Shown here: positions 1 through 11,369 of the stretch, piece after piece
How positions within the stretch are numbered: position 1 is the first letter of the stretch
How the letters are laid out: the number at the start of each line of letters is the position of its first letter
NCBI GenBank assembly: GCA_025449115.1
Contig: JAHLKC010000029.1
Location: 186,001 to 250,000, forward strand
DNA from: Chytridium lagenaria
Lineage: Eukaryota; Chytridiomycota; Chytridiomycetes; Chytridiales; Chytridiaceae
Direction: 5' to 3'
DNA: 64,000 bases
The notes under the pieces: model-generated
Database searches by the model: none
The model's input: the letters and a program-made list of their open reading frames with translations, nothing else
Told to the model about the DNA's origin: nothing
Position numbers and translations under genes: made by a program

Positions 1-712
1 TAATGGTGAACTCTGGCCGCGGTTGTCCCATACGAAGCTGGAATGGACCATCGTTTGCGACTGCGTTTGCGACATAATTTTAGGTGAGTCCACAAGACTT
101 TGCGGCTGTTGCACGAACTTCACTGCAATATCGAGATGGTGCACCTTTTTTATAAACGAGAATAAAGGTTCCTTTTAAATTTTAAGCTATTCTTTTATAC
201 ATATAGACTGAAGGACTAGAAAAAATCTTGGCGGTGGGCCCTCTTCATTAGAGGTGTGCCGTTGCTTGTCGGGACCCATAACGAACTTTTGTCAATAGAG
301 CATGCTAGCTTTTCAGTAATGTAAGGCCATCCATATTCCCTCCACGAATTATATGCAACCGTTTATCATGTGTGCTTTTTTGCCTGCATTTTTTGTCGCA
401 TATTTTGAGTCAGGAATTTGCCGCTGTTGCTCTGCCTCCATAAGTGTACACTTCTAACTTCCCCTCTCGGTTTTTCATTTATCGTCTTTCATACTCTTGG
501 AACTATTAACTCCATAAACGATAATTTATTACGATCTATATCGTTTTCATATAGATTTTAATATTTACACACGCCCTCACTTTCCTTTCATATTTTGATA
601 ATTCTGTCCTTTTTTGCCGTAATGTTTCGTCCAAACAAATTGTTCAAATTGTCAAAGTACTGTACAAACAAATGACGTGAAATCGATGCTTTTTTATAAA
701 AGCTTCCAAACT
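1..712. other. AT-rich flank with a possible exon end
   Basis: No complete gene is seen. Positions 2-83 read openly on the + strand, with two Cys-x-Cys pairs near the end, and stop at a good donor (GTGAGT from 84). This could be the end of an exon of a gene starting left of the window, but no following exon was found. The rest is AT-rich. Confidence 0.3.
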
Positions 713-1709
713 ATGACTCTTCCCGAAATTATGATAAAAGCTGGACTTGAATGATCCGACGAAGATTACAATCCTTTATTCGACATCGACAAAGGTAGTG
801 TATTTTCAATAAAACCAATCTTCTTTGAACTCTACAATACTAAATTTAATGAAGTTCAACAAGCTTTTGAAATTGAGGAAGCCTTCCATAATTCAAGGCG
901 GCTTCTAGTAGTCCATCTACAAGCCATAATCACGATAACTGTTGTGAGACGATTTTCAAGAAGAAGACTTTCCTTAGCAGACTCAGACAGCTGAGGCAAT
1001 CGTAGTTTCATTTGCGGACGACAACGGAGAAGGAACTCTTGTGGATTTCGAAGATTTTGTGAAGGGGCTACTGGATCGCATCCGCTTTCTGCAAGCAAAA
1101 GACCACAATCTTGTTAATGAAGGAATTCTAATGTATTTTGACTACAGTAACAATGATCTACAGTCATCCGGAATTCCGAATCTGCTACGTGAGAAGGATC
1201 TCTGTTCCCGAGCTAATAATTTCTATAATGATCTTCAAGATAGAAAAGGATAGTTGCCCGGGATGGAGAATGTGCACTCCATAGCCAGCTTTGGGTGCGG
1301 GCCGGGTAGCGACCTAGTTGCTCTGCAGGCTTTTGCAGAATCTTACGGAGCTACAGACCTGAAATGTATTGGGTTCGGCGAAAAGGTCGGGTGGCAGCAG
1401 TATCTTGAAGCACAAGAATTTGTGTTTCATTGCGTACCGACTCTCTCTACAGCAAGCGCTGAAGACATCGCCAGACAATTGGCCAAAATTGATATCATCA
1501 TCTTTGGCTTTGTGTTAACCGACTTTCGTGATAGTCTTAATATCAACGACTTAGTGAGCAGTATATTTCTGCATCGATAGGACACCGTATGCGTAAAACT
1601 ATGTACGAGGCGTCCCGTTCTCAACAGTGGAAGCAGTTTACTGAGAGCCATAACCAATGGATCTCGACGAATTCGTGGCGATATTTGACTTATTTATCAT
1701 CTTCTTAAC
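713..1709 (+). pseudogene. Broken SAM-methyltransferase-like gene
   Basis: From the ATG at 713 a protein-like reading runs collinearly to about 1709 but is interrupted. There is an in-frame TGA at 752-754, a frame change near 910-977, a TAG at 1251-1253 and a TAG at 1578-1580. The change near 910-977 could be a 67-nt intron from GTAGTC to TTAG, which keeps phase. The piece after 1254 contains SFGCGPGSDL, which resembles motif I of class I SAM-dependent methyltransferases, followed by a mixed alpha/beta pattern. The pieces on each side of the stops continue one another without a gap, so I read this as a decayed gene and not as separate small genes. The family is not recognised beyond the Rossmann-like motif. 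It lies next to two other broken genes on the opposite strand. Confidence 0.5.
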
Positions 1710-2413
1710 CATCTGGATGTTGATCTATGTATGAATGGATTTTTAGCGTCGTTAGTTTACATCTCCTGGTAACCCGCCCAGAAATATTCTTTTTTTTCAC
1801 GATTTGTCGAATTGAAATACCGGCTTTAGATTAAAGAATTCCATTGAATTTATTTAGTTTAAATGTATTTTCTTCTACTGTCTCAACTGTGTTTACTGAA
1901 ACCGTTCTGTGACCTCCCACTTTAATCCACTATAGTTTGCTCATTTATTCCAAGTTTCGTTCATATCGTTGCAAAAATTCCACGAATACTCTGTGTCTTC
2001 TTTTTTATTTATATGCGCCCATGTTCTTGTACGAGACACCTACTTCGTGCTGTTTTTAATCACCTCAAGAATTGCTGAAATTGGGAAGCCCTTACCGCTT
2101 TCCTTTCTTTTCTTCTTTTATTTCTTTTATTTCTTTTTTTTCCTCCAAACTCTCACTGCCTTCGCTAGTTGCATGCCATTTTTTTGTGTCAAATGTTTTG
2201 CCTTTTGCGAACGATGTATTTAATTATATGATATGATTTCAATTTATATTAGACAATTTCTTTTCTTTCTTTATTTATTATGTAATTGGATTATGAATAA
2301 ATGCGACAAGAAGTAGTAAAAGTGAAGCTGTCGTCTCGTTAAAATCTCATCCTCGCTAACGTACAGGCCTCGGAGTTTTTGACATCCAATCCTTGGCTCT
2401 CGTCATCCATGAC
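1710..2413. other. AT-rich intergenic region
   Basis: Contains pyrimidine-rich runs (about 2100-2150) and AT-rich sequence. No convincing coding region is seen. It probably holds the 3' flanks of the convergent broken genes. Confidence 0.4.
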
Positions 2414-3307
2414 TTAGATTTTATCAACTTTAGATATGGCATCCAATACGGCTTTGGGAATATCTGCTTTCCTTTCCAGAAAATCAGTAACAAGATCGTG
2501 GGTGTAAGCAGAAATTCAAGCATACTTTTTGTTCTCGTAGTCGTAAGTAACTGTAACGAAAAGAATTAATCACATCAATCTATTTCCTAGGCATGGTCCA
2601 TGAAATCTCACCTATTACGGCTTCACCCTCCGCAACCACACGTCCTAGCTTATGACTAACAGCCTTAAATAATTGCGTAAACCGGTCTCTTCCAATAGTT
2701 TCACGTCCAACACGAACGCCGACAGTCAGAGTATCAGGATCTAATAAAAATAAGCAACAAAAACAAAACGACATGACTTTTACATTCAACAGGTGCCAAG
2801 TATTTGATACTTGCCGATTTAAGAATAGGTCCGACTTTCTTGCCTTTAATAAATCCATCGTAGTTGCTTTGGGAAAGGTGACGTCCGACAACTTGATCAA
2901 AGTAGGCTATCCGCCCCGATTCAAACTTGTGAGCAAGGACAACGCTACATCAGAAAACCCTCCGCAGTGGACTTTTAACGAAACGGACAACCCTTACATA
3001 ACGCATATAATGCACATTGTTCAAATGACCGTAAGCATCTTGCTCTCCCCATTGAACTCCAAGGCTTCCATACAAGAATTTAGAGGGATGGGTTATTCAA
3101 GTGTATATTACGTGATGACGGATGGAAAGTCGACCAAGAGATCATTTACCGCCTGCGGCAAGGAGGCTCTGGTTTCCTCAACGGACGGGAGTCCTCCGAC
3201 AGCTACAAATTTGCTTGGTTCAGATGCTAGACACCGCACTTGATGGGTGCAGGGGATCGTGCAGCCAGTGATGGCAACCTATTTGCACTCCTCAACATTC
3301 TTTGCAT
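2414..3307 (-). pseudogene. 4HBT-type hotdog thioesterase, copy A (broken)
   Basis: Reading the minus strand from 3307 gives an Arg/Ser-rich, mitochondrial-presequence-like start (MQRMLRSANRLPSLAARS). A one-base frame change follows near 3235, then a complete hotdog thioesterase. Recognisable blocks are GVQWGEQDAYGHLNNVHYMRY, FESGRIAYFDQV, GFIKGKKVGPILKSA, YPDTLTVGVRV and VTYDYENKK. The DAxGHLNN block holds the Asp/Asn typical of 4HBT acyl-CoA thioesterases. Four GT-AG introns keep phase through the domain. One TGA (2516-2518) interrupts the last exon between KYA and ISAYTHDLVTDF, after which the frame stays open to a TAA at 2414. The role would be hydrolysis of acyl-CoA thioesters, possibly in mitochondria. 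With one frame change and one stop this is a young pseudogene, or an intact gene with assembly errors. A decayed paralogue lies just upstream. Confidence 0.7.
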
Positions 3308-3469
3308 AACAAATGCGGGAATTTGTTTTTTGAAGGCTGACGTTCTACACTATGAATTCACACGTAAGACGACCTTTGGATCTGATTTTTGTATGGCAGC
3401 GACCACTTCATCAGGAACGTTCGCTTTCCTTCGCATTTAAGGCAAATATTAACATGACTAACATTTAAG

Positions 3470-4110
3470 ATATTTACCTTTTGTTTGCATGGTCAAAGAT
3501 AACTGCAAGTCATCGCGTTATCGATCAGCAGCTGAAAAAACGATAATTCAATGAAACCTACCTATGATCGCGTCTCCAGTGGCCACCTGACATCGCATTT
3601 TCCCCCTGACTCAACAGTGCCTTCTCACTTATGGCAATGTATTTCTGGGATAATCGGTCCTTGCCAATCCATTCCGTTCGCGCACCAATCCAAAGAGTAT
3701 CTGGATATGTTATGGAAAGAGAAGGCACGGCCATATCGAGAGTTGCTGATTTTAAAATTCGACCAACACCTTTTCCGCGAATAAAGCCATGGTGTACTGG
3801 CGTGGAAAGTTGATGTGCAATTACTAGATTTCGTACATTTACCGATAGAAGAAAGACGACAGATTAGCTGGATGATTAGGCTTATAGATTAGGAAGGACT
3901 AAAGCATTACGTTGTTCGAAGTACGCTAGCCGAGCACTCTCAAACTTTGTTGTACGGAAAACCGTATTTAGAAAATAGGTAAGGCTTTATTAGTTATTCG
4001 CGTTATCAATAGTTCATGGGTTAAACTCACGTATCGATAAATTGCAGCGGGATTGACACCTCCCGATGCATCCTGCTCACCCACTGCAAACCAACCCTAT
4101 TTGCACATGT
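3470..4110 (-). pseudogene. 4HBT-type hotdog thioesterase, copy B (decayed)
   Basis: Minus-strand blocks match copy A in order: GLQW, EQDASGGVNPAAIYRY, FESARLAYFEQ, GFIRGKGVGRILKSA, YPDTLWIGAR and VIFDHANK. The intron between the YRY and FES blocks, and the one before VIFDH, sit at the same places as in copy A, which shows tandem duplication. Copy A has an extra intron before YPDTL that copy B lacks. The frame is broken at QWG (one G short) and again before VATGDAII, and the GHLNN active-site block is replaced by GGVNP. I therefore expect no thioesterase activity. The upstream limit is uncertain. Confidence 0.65.
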
Positions 4111-4511
4111 CGTAGTCAATGACATGCATACAAGAAGAATGACGGATCTTCGAAGGAAGACACAAGTCCAGTAAACTGGATTTTGACATACTGTACCTGC
4201 ACCTCAAAGGATAGTCTAGCAGTCGTTTGGACATGCAAATATAAGTAGAGCGTAGCTGAGAAATGGAGCTCTTTGGACAACCAGCACTGAACAAGTAAGT
4301 CAACAAAAGTTTTTGGTTGACAAATCGGACAAAAACAACCAAGCAGTAATAGAATTTTTGGAAGATCATGGATTTTTCAAAAAAAAAAAAAAAAAAAAGA
4401 TATAGGAATTGTCATCCAGCATTGACATAAGAAAGGATCGAAGCAAAAGGAATTGAGCAGAAGGAAAAGGAAGAAAAAAAAAAAATAGCTTTCGGATTCC
4501 TCCACTTTAAG

Positions 4512-4536
4512 CCAATGAGAAGCCCGTCTCTATAAA
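4512..4536 (+). promoter_or_regulatory. CCAAT and TATA boxes of the Hsp70 gene
   Basis: CCAAT at 4512-4516 and TATAAA at 4531-4536 lie about 220-245 bp before the Hsp70 ATG. A pyrimidine-rich leader follows (about 4600-4740). I did not find a clean three-unit heat-shock element nearby, so inducibility is not shown. Confidence 0.55.
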
Positions 4537-4757
4537 GCCAGATATTGAAATTCTCCGTTTCTCTCAGCAAATTCAACGAACCTCCCCACCCTCGCTTCCT
4601 TGTACACATCCTTTTTTTTCTTCCCTTCTTTACTTTACGCTTATACCTCTTTACTAAGGTAAACTTACCTCACCTTGTCTTCCATCACATCCCTTCATTC
4701 ATTCATCCACACAACGCTTTTCTAACTTACTTCTCTGTCGCTAGTCGTTAAGCAATC

Positions 4758-5262
4758 ATGTCCTCCAAGGCTGTCGGTATCGATCTTGGAACCACCTACT
4801 CTTGTGTGGGTGTTTGGCAAAACGACCGAGGTAAGCGTCTAAATCCGTTCACAACTTCATACATCCATGAATGCATCCACTTGAATGGAATTAACATCAT
4901 CGTATTTTACAGTTGAAATCATCGCCAATGACCAGGGTAACCGTACCACCCCCTCATACGTCGGTTTCACCGACTCTGAGCGTCTTATCGGTGATGCCGC
5001 TAAGAACCAGGTCGCCATGAACCCCATCAACACCGTCTTCGATGCCAAGCGTCTCATTGGTCGCCGTTTTGCGGATGCTGAGGTCCAGTCTGACATGAAG
5101 CACTGGCCCTTCAAGGTCGTTGACAAGGGTGGCAAGCCTTTCATCCAGGTCGAGTTCAAGGGTGAGAGCAAGACTTTCACCCCTGAGGAGATCTCCTCCA
5201 TGGTCCTCCTTAAGATGAAGGAGACTGCTGAGGCTTACCTCGGTACCACCGTTGCCAACGCT

Positions 5263-5294
<32 letters not shown>

Positions 5295-7012
5295 CCAGCG
5301 TCAGGCCACCAAGGATGCCGGTGTCATCTCTGGTCTCAACGTCCTCCGTATCATTAACGAGCCTACCGCCGCCGCCATCGCCTACGGTCTTGACAAGAAG
5401 ACTAAGGGTGAGAAGAACGTTCTCATCTTCGATCTTGGAGGTGGTACCTTCGATGTTTCCCTTCTTACCATCGAGGATGGTATCTTCGAGGTCAAGGCCA
5501 CCGCTGGTGACACCCACTTGGGTGGTGAGGACTTCGACAACCGTCTCGTTTCTCACTTCGTTGCCGAGTTCAAGCGCAAGCACAAGAAGGTACGCGATGC
5601 TTTCCGTTTACCCTATTGGTTTTTTTCAATCTCAATCCTAATCTGACAAACTCATATTTTTTCATTTATAGGACCTCTCCAGCAACCCCCGTGCCCTCCG
5701 TCGTCTTCGTACCGCTTGCGAGCGTGCAAAGCGTACCCTCTCCTCTGCCGCCCAAACCACCATCGAGATCGACTCCCTCTTTGACGGTGTTGACTTCTAC
5801 ACCTCCATCACCCGTGCCCGTTTCGAGGAGCTCTGCCAGGACCTCTTCAGGTCTACCATTGAGCCCGTCGAGAAGGTTCTCCGTGACTCGAAGATCGACA
5901 AGGCCTCTGTTGACGAGATTGTCCTTGTCGGTGGTTCCACCCGTATCCCCAAGGTCCAGAAGCTCGTCTCTGATTTCTTCAACGGCAAGGAGCCCAACAA
6001 GTCCATCAACCCCGACGAGGCTGTTGCCTACGGTGCCGCTGTCCAGGCCGCCATTCTCTCTGGTGACACTTCCGAGAAGACCCAGGACCTTCTCCTCCTC
6101 GATGTCGCTCCCCTTTCTCTCGGTATCGAGACTGCTGGCGGTGTCATGACCCCCCTCATCAAGCGCAACACAACCGTCCCCACCAAGAAGTCCGAGATCT
6201 TCTCCACCTACTCCGACAACCAGCCCGGTGTGCTTATCCAGGTTTACGAGGGTGAGCGTGCTCGCACCAAGGACAACAACTTGCTCGGCAAGTTTGAGCT
6301 CTCTGGTATCCCCCCCGCACCACGTGGTGTTCCCCAAATCGAGGTCGCCTTCGACGTTGATGCCAACGGTATTCTCAACGTCTCTGCCCTTGACAAAACC
6401 ACCGGAAAGTCCAACAAGATTACCATCACCAACGACAAGGGTCGTCTTTCCAAGGAGGACATTGAGCGTATGGTCAGCGAGGCTGAGAAGTACAAGGCTG
6501 AGGACGAGAAGGCTGCTGAGAGGATTCAGGCTAAGAACGGTCTCGAGTCTTACGCCTACAACCTCCGCAACACTGTTCAAGACGAGAAGCTTGCTTCCAA
6601 GCTTGACGGCGGTGACAAGTCTAAGCTCACCTCTGCCATCGATGAGGCCATTAAGTGGCTCGATGCTAACCAGGAGGCTGAGAAGGAAGAGTTCGAGCAC
6701 AAGCAGAAGGACCTTGAGGGTGTTGCTAACCCCATCATGATGAAGCTTTACGGTGCTGGTGGTGCGCCCGGCGGCTTCCCTGGAGGTGAGAACCTACTTC
6801 TATGAAAAGTTGTTTGTTATTGTCGTTCGGTGAAAATATGCTAATGTTTTTTTCCCTCTGTTATCTTTACAGCCGGCGGTGCTCCCGGAGGATTCCCTGG
6901 TGCCGGAGGTGACTCTGGTCCCACCGTTGAGGAGGTGTGTATTTAGAACATAACAACCCTCTGTATTTTCATATCACTAAGCCTTTTTTTTTTGGTATTA
7001 TAGGTCGATTAA
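4758..7012 (+). CDS. HSP70: Cytosolic Hsp70 chaperone (SSA/Hsc70 type)
   Basis: ATP-driven chaperone that binds unfolded proteins with J-proteins and nucleotide exchange factors in the cytosol and nucleus. Five exons (4758-4830, 4913-5589, 5672-6785, 6873-6934, 7004-7012) join in phase to 644 residues, the normal length. The ATPase domain starts with [12 protein letters not shown] and holds [12 protein letters not shown] and the [11 protein letters not shown] block. The linker [19 protein letters not shown] leads into the substrate-binding domain. A lid and a GGFPG-rich tail end in the EEVD motif for TPR co-chaperones. The last intron splits EE from VD, so the last exon is only two codons plus TAA. 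Codons are C-rich at third positions, unlike most neighbours, as expected for high expression. There is no ER signal or KDEL and no mitochondrial presequence. All splice sites are GT-AG and the frame is intact. Confidence 0.98.
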
Positions 7013-7107
7013 TTAACGAACATCATCATTTGCGCGTGCACTTAGTTTGAAGTTTTGATTATAGCTGTTCGCCTTTTCCCCCTGTTTTGTTGTTCCTCTT
7101 CTGGCTA

Positions 7108-7113
7108 AATAAA
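7108..7113 (+). terminator. Polyadenylation signal of Hsp70
   Basis: AATAAA lies 96 nt after the Hsp70 stop and is followed by a T-rich stretch. Confidence 0.6.
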
Positions 7114-7802
7114 GTCATTTGTTTTTATTGCTTGTGAAACACTGTTCCTTTTTTGTCGAATTAGACACATTTATAAGTTGAACACTATATACACGAAGGC
7201 ACAAGTACAAAAATCATATATTGTCACTATATATAGGCGCGATAAGTATGGATATATGGGTAGACAGCTCTTTGGCTAAACTCCTTCTGCAGCATTCCTG
7301 ATATTTTATACGTATATTCGATAATGCATTGAAGCGATGTCGCATTCAACCGTCAGAATATATGTTTCGATACTCCTTTTAATCCAATAGTAGAGGCCCT
7401 GGTTCGTCTTGATGCAGGATTTCTTAACTCTTCATTTACGGCCATATCCGAAGGAAATCCAACGGCATGACTGTTTACTCTTATTTGGGAAATTAAACAA
7501 GGACTCCCCAAGCAAGACGTCGGGCTTAGATCGGCGAATACAGTCTTTCCGTAAACAGCCCAGTAATGTCTAAAACTGTGTCCCGACTCTCGGGCCAGAA
7601 GAGGATGCTTCCATTTTCTTTCCTTTGTAATTTGTTAATGAGGATGTATTTATGTACTCAGACTTTTGAGTAGGGAGTCAAAGGTTTGGGCTGAGTATGC
7701 GAGTATTGATCTTTAAATGGGCTTCCTCTGATGCTGAAGAACCATGATAAATGATATCCGTCGGTTTTTTGGTCGTGATGGCCAAGCCTTTGTCCCACTA
7801 TT
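7114..7802. other. Intergenic region
   Basis: AT-rich with short alternating TA runs near 7170-7230. I see no coding exon, RNA gene or repeat that I can support. Confidence 0.4.
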
Positions 7803-8036
7803 ATGGCAAATGATCGTTGGACGGAACCTAAAAGTCAGTCGTCCGGGTCCCAAAGTGACCCTACTTCTTCTGCATTTATAGTACCATTCACACATGGTCT
7901 CAGAGACACCAAGCTTTTACTTGATGAAATTACGCAAGAGCAAGGCCACTTACTGACAAGACTCGGACATAGCAAGATCAAGCTTACACCTAGCAAGCCC
8001 TTTTGGGAAGATTTGAACAACAAAATCTCAGTATAG
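7803..8036 (+). CDS. Small hypothetical protein, 77 aa
   Basis: An ATG-started ORF of 77 codons ending TAG. The N-terminal 25 residues are polar and Ser/Gln-rich. The rest contains an amphipathic stretch around LLLDEITQEQGHLLTRLGH that could form a coiled coil. No family is recognised. It lies between the 3' end of Hsp70 and the convergent PAS-like gene. An upstream exon was not found, so this may be a whole small gene, the last exon of a longer one, or chance. Confidence 0.35.
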   Translation: MANDRWTEPKSQSSGSQSDPTSSAFIVPFTHGLRDTKLLLDEITQEQGHLLTRLGHSKIKLTPSKPFWEDLNNKISV

Positions 8037-8388
8037 CGAGAAAGGAACCGTGGCTAACGGTCAAAAGAAAAAAACTATACAATTCTTATATTAACAAATC
8101 TGAGCGATGGAAGGGGAAAAGGATTGCTTTTGGTTGAATAAGACGAAAAATTCTACGTAAACAACAAAGCATAAGAATCGACCATAAAGATCCAACAAGT
8201 ACGGGGAAAGCTGGGGTGGCTAACGCAAAACTAAGCAAGGTATGTATAGAAAAGAAAGCCAATTGCAAGGCCGATCTCCTCAAGGAGGACATTTGCAAGC
8301 GCGTAGGGTATCTCAAAGTATACGATCGCACACAACACCCAAAAAAAAAACGTCCCGACAAGCTCAGCGACCTCATTTTCTCCAAAAC

Positions 8389-10042
8389 TTAATACGGGGG
8401 AGGCCCGGGCGGTCCCATGACATGTCTCACCGCTGCCGCAACATCATTCGCAAAATTATTGATTTGCAAAGCAGCGTCCGCCCTCATCTCAGACAACACC
8501 TTCGCCGCAATCGCCGTCCCTGCAGCCGGGGACCTTGAATATGCCTTCTCCTCACGATTTCCGCCATACTCTTCTTACCACCTCCCTTCTTCCTTGCCTT
8601 CTGAACGTTCCCATCTCCGCTTGAACTTGATGACAAGGATGATGTGGCGGTCGACTCTCTCCCCCGTTTCCCCGAATTCGAAGCGCTTGAAGCATTGGCG
8701 TTGAGAGGGGCGATCGGAACTCCCTCGGAAAACGTACCAGGAGGGAAGAAGGTGAACCCAATCTCATTGTAGCACACCTCGCAAACACCGTGTCGAATAC
8801 GAATTTCATCGCCCATACCGGCAATGACGTAGTACTGATGCGGAGTGAGCCACAGGTGGTTAACGATGCCGCTACGTGTGGATAGCTGAACTTGCTCGCC
8901 CATCTTTCCGCGAAGGCCGAGAATCGGGACCGGGCCATGTGCTAGAAGAGGTTTTGGAATCACTGTTGAAGTTGACAGGATCTTATTAACCGCCTCTTGT
9001 GACATGTCCTCGCATAACACCATTATTCTCTTGCTGTATGAAAAAAGAAAAAAGGTAAGGTTCCATCACTCTCTAATGTAGAGACGATCTCTAATGAGGC
9101 AAAACGCACCAGAATGAGCAAACCGTGTTGGTGGGAACACCGCAACCACTGTCATCACTGGAAGTTTCGCTTGCGGTGAGCGCCGGTGAGTTGAGGTAGT
9201 TTTGCGGCAACCTCAGCAACTTCTCTGACATTACTTTAGACACCCACAGCACCAGCTATTAACCTGGTTCAGTAAAACTTTCAAAAAACATAATAAAACA
9301 AGGAAAGCAATGAAATACTAACCTTAGCACTTCCAAAGCCCGTCAACGCTGACACTGTCATAAACATTTTACGCTCAATGTCAGGAGAGTCACAAAACCA
9401 GTAGCTTTAGAAAAAATAAAATGAGGTAAGTTACTGGTTAGAACAAAGACAGGGTAACAAGTAAAGACGGAAAGAGCATTATGCCGAAACGAAAGAAAGT
9501 ATTACTCACTACTGATATTTTTGCTGCTGGCCCGAGCAGAGCATGTAGACGATATGCCTCGAGAAAGCCTGAACCTTCTCGTCCGAAATGAACTCAAATA
9601 AGTTCCTTCCAATAATGTTTGGAGACATACACCTCTCGATATGAGGAGGGATAGGTAGATCCGCATTCTTGGCAATAAACATGTTCCATTCATCCTCCTG
9701 AAGAGACAAAATGTTGCCAGCCTCGTCTGTAACGTAGGCAATCTCAGGAAAGTCTTTCACAGGTGCGTTATCCAGCGAGGAATCACCACCGCCACTGGCG
9801 CTGCTGTTGCCGGTATTGGTTCCGTGACCAGAACTCACAGTTTCGGCGGTAGAGAGGGATGGAGTAGAGCGGAAAGACATTGATGAAGGTGTTTGAGGAG
9901 CCTCAAAATTGTACTGCTGTTGGTTGGTGGATGTGTTGCCTGATGCTTTCGGAGCGGCGGTTGGTGGGGCAAAGCTAGAGGGAGCCGAGTTTAAAATGCT
10001 GTTAATGTCGTCCATGAAGGAATCTGTTGGTGGAGCTGGCAT
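8389..10042 (-). CDS. PAS-like sensor protein with CSFCK/HGVCEVC tail
   Basis: Minus-strand exons 10042-9510, 9404-9323, 9255-9110 and 9033-8389 join with matching phases. Order: a Ser/Thr/Pro-rich N-terminus starting MPAPPTDSFMDDINS, a PAS-like domain (IAYVTDEAGNILSL to SAKLVLWVSKVM, with NLFEFISDEKVQAFSRHIVY), then CSFCKR and later RIRHGVCEVCYNE. A C-x2-C-K / H-G-[IV]-C-x2-C pair also follows PAS domains in many bacterial signalling proteins and may bind metal. A basic Ser-rich stretch and a tail ending MGPPGPPPY follow. The frame slips by one base near 8557, between MAEIV and EEKAYSRS. There is no LOV flavin motif, so I do not call it a blue-light receptor. The role is inferred to be intracellular sensing. 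Ser-rich reading upstream may add 5' exons. Confidence 0.7.
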
Positions 10043-10723
10043 GATGCTGAAGTCGTCGGAAAGTGTGGGGGTGAGGAGAAAGCGATGATGATGATGATGT
10101 GGATGATGATAACGATAGTGAAGTTGCGGAGAGTTGGGAGGTTGTATCCTTTTCTGCTGTTGACGTAAATTGTAAGGGTCTTCGGGAAGATGTCGGGGCC
10201 GAGGATGTAAGATGGGGGGAGGATTGAGTTTGTTTTTGGTTCGGCGGTGGTTTTGCGAGAAAAGAATCCAACAGTAGCGAGTCTAGTATGTCCAGAGGCT
10301 CCTCACTGAATTTTGCTGTTGATGAAGACGACGTAGATGATGATGATGCCGGAATAGAGGATGTGCAAGCTGCTGCGGCCAAAAGAAGGTCAGCTGCAAG
10401 CGCACCCCCTCTATGATCCTGATCTGAAATCAGACACTACTAGCTGAGGCAGAGTCCAGAGAGGCTGACGAAGACGAAGGTTGGAGTGCGAGTGATGACG
10501 AGTAAGGCGAAGATATTGCTGAAGAGATTCTTTTCCTTCTTTTGTTCTCAATTGCTTTCCTAGTTGTTCCTGAACTTTCTCCTCCTCCTCCTCCTCCTCT
10601 CGCACCTTCTTCGCCTTCTTCCAATATTTTATTATTACTACCAGAACCAGAACTGCTGCTGCTGCTACTGCTGCTGGGAGGCAAGTGAGGCGGCAGATGG
10701 AGGATGGTTGTTTGATGTTGCAT
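10043..10723 (-). other. Possible 5' exons or long leader of the PAS-like gene
   Basis: Two Ser-rich minus-strand ORFs (10723-10430 and about 10390-10002) can be joined by an intron of about 50 nt in phase. A TATA-like TATATAA at 10801 lies 80 bp before the first ATG. The second ORF contains SEEPLDILDSLLLDSFLAK, which looks protein-like. I could not find an acceptable splice from it into the PAS-like ORF, so this may be coding or a long 5' UTR. Confidence 0.35.
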
Positions 10724-11087
10724 CGTTTGTGACTCGTTTTTGTGAAGGAAAAAAAAAAAACCAAAAAACCCCCAACCGCCTTCGGATTTACAATTTCAAT
10801 TATATAATTTCCCCAAAATGGGGATTCCATCTGGGAGTCACCGGATCTTGCTTGGTCTGGATCCTTCCTTCAGAATGGGAGACAGCAGTGGGGGATTTTC
10901 TCATTTTTGAGGGTCCTTTGATGGATGTTGGTAACTGTAACTATATACGTTGCCGAGGAGAAGAAGGAGGAAGAGAATCAAGGATGAATTCCGCCTCCAC
11001 ATCCCCAACCATTCCTCACTTCCGAAGAGTCACTTAGATAGGAGCAGGGTGAAAGGGCATCTTTATAGGTACATAAGTAATGGGAGT

Positions 11088-11273
11088 ATGGGTAGAAACA
11101 GTAGAATCGTCGGGTGGGAATGATGTAAACCTCATGGATTAAAACAGAAAAAACGGTAATAATAAGATGGCTGGATGGAGGGAGGGATATGGTTTATTAG
11201 TGTAAACCACAATTAAAATAACAGTAACTTGATCTGTACTAACATTTTCAGTATCAACTCGTTGGGATATGAT
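11088..11273 (+). repeat. Dispersed repeat, copy 1
   Basis: About 185 bp that match 45848-46033 in the same orientation. The match has small indels and includes identical blocks such as GGATTAAAACAG and CTTGATCTGTACTAACATTT. It holds no ORF and ends about 100 bp before the glycerophosphodiesterase ATG. Confidence 0.75.
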
Positions 11274-11369
11274 CCGCTCCCATTCCACATTCATCAGAAA
11301 AAAAAGTATTTTGGAACTCAGCAAAACTACTCGTTTTACCTTTACAACGCCATTGAAATTGTTTCTAAA

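Noticed and set aside
4100..4530. Heat-shock elements upstream of Hsp70
   Set aside because: GAA and TTC triplets occur (for example near 4147-4160 and 4490), but none forms a three-unit array with two-base spacing.
4954..6700. Long Gly/Val/Leu-rich minus-strand ORFs, up to 344 codons, across the Hsp70 gene
   Set aside because: They are antisense shadows created by the strong third-position C bias of Hsp70. They have no family features and match the exon limits of the sense gene.
10411..10830. Minus-strand ORF with an apparent transmembrane helix and Glu-rich coiled coil
   Set aside because: The same DNA reads as polySer in the frame with the better start and TATA spacing. The helix is the frame-shadow of CAG/CAC-type repeats.
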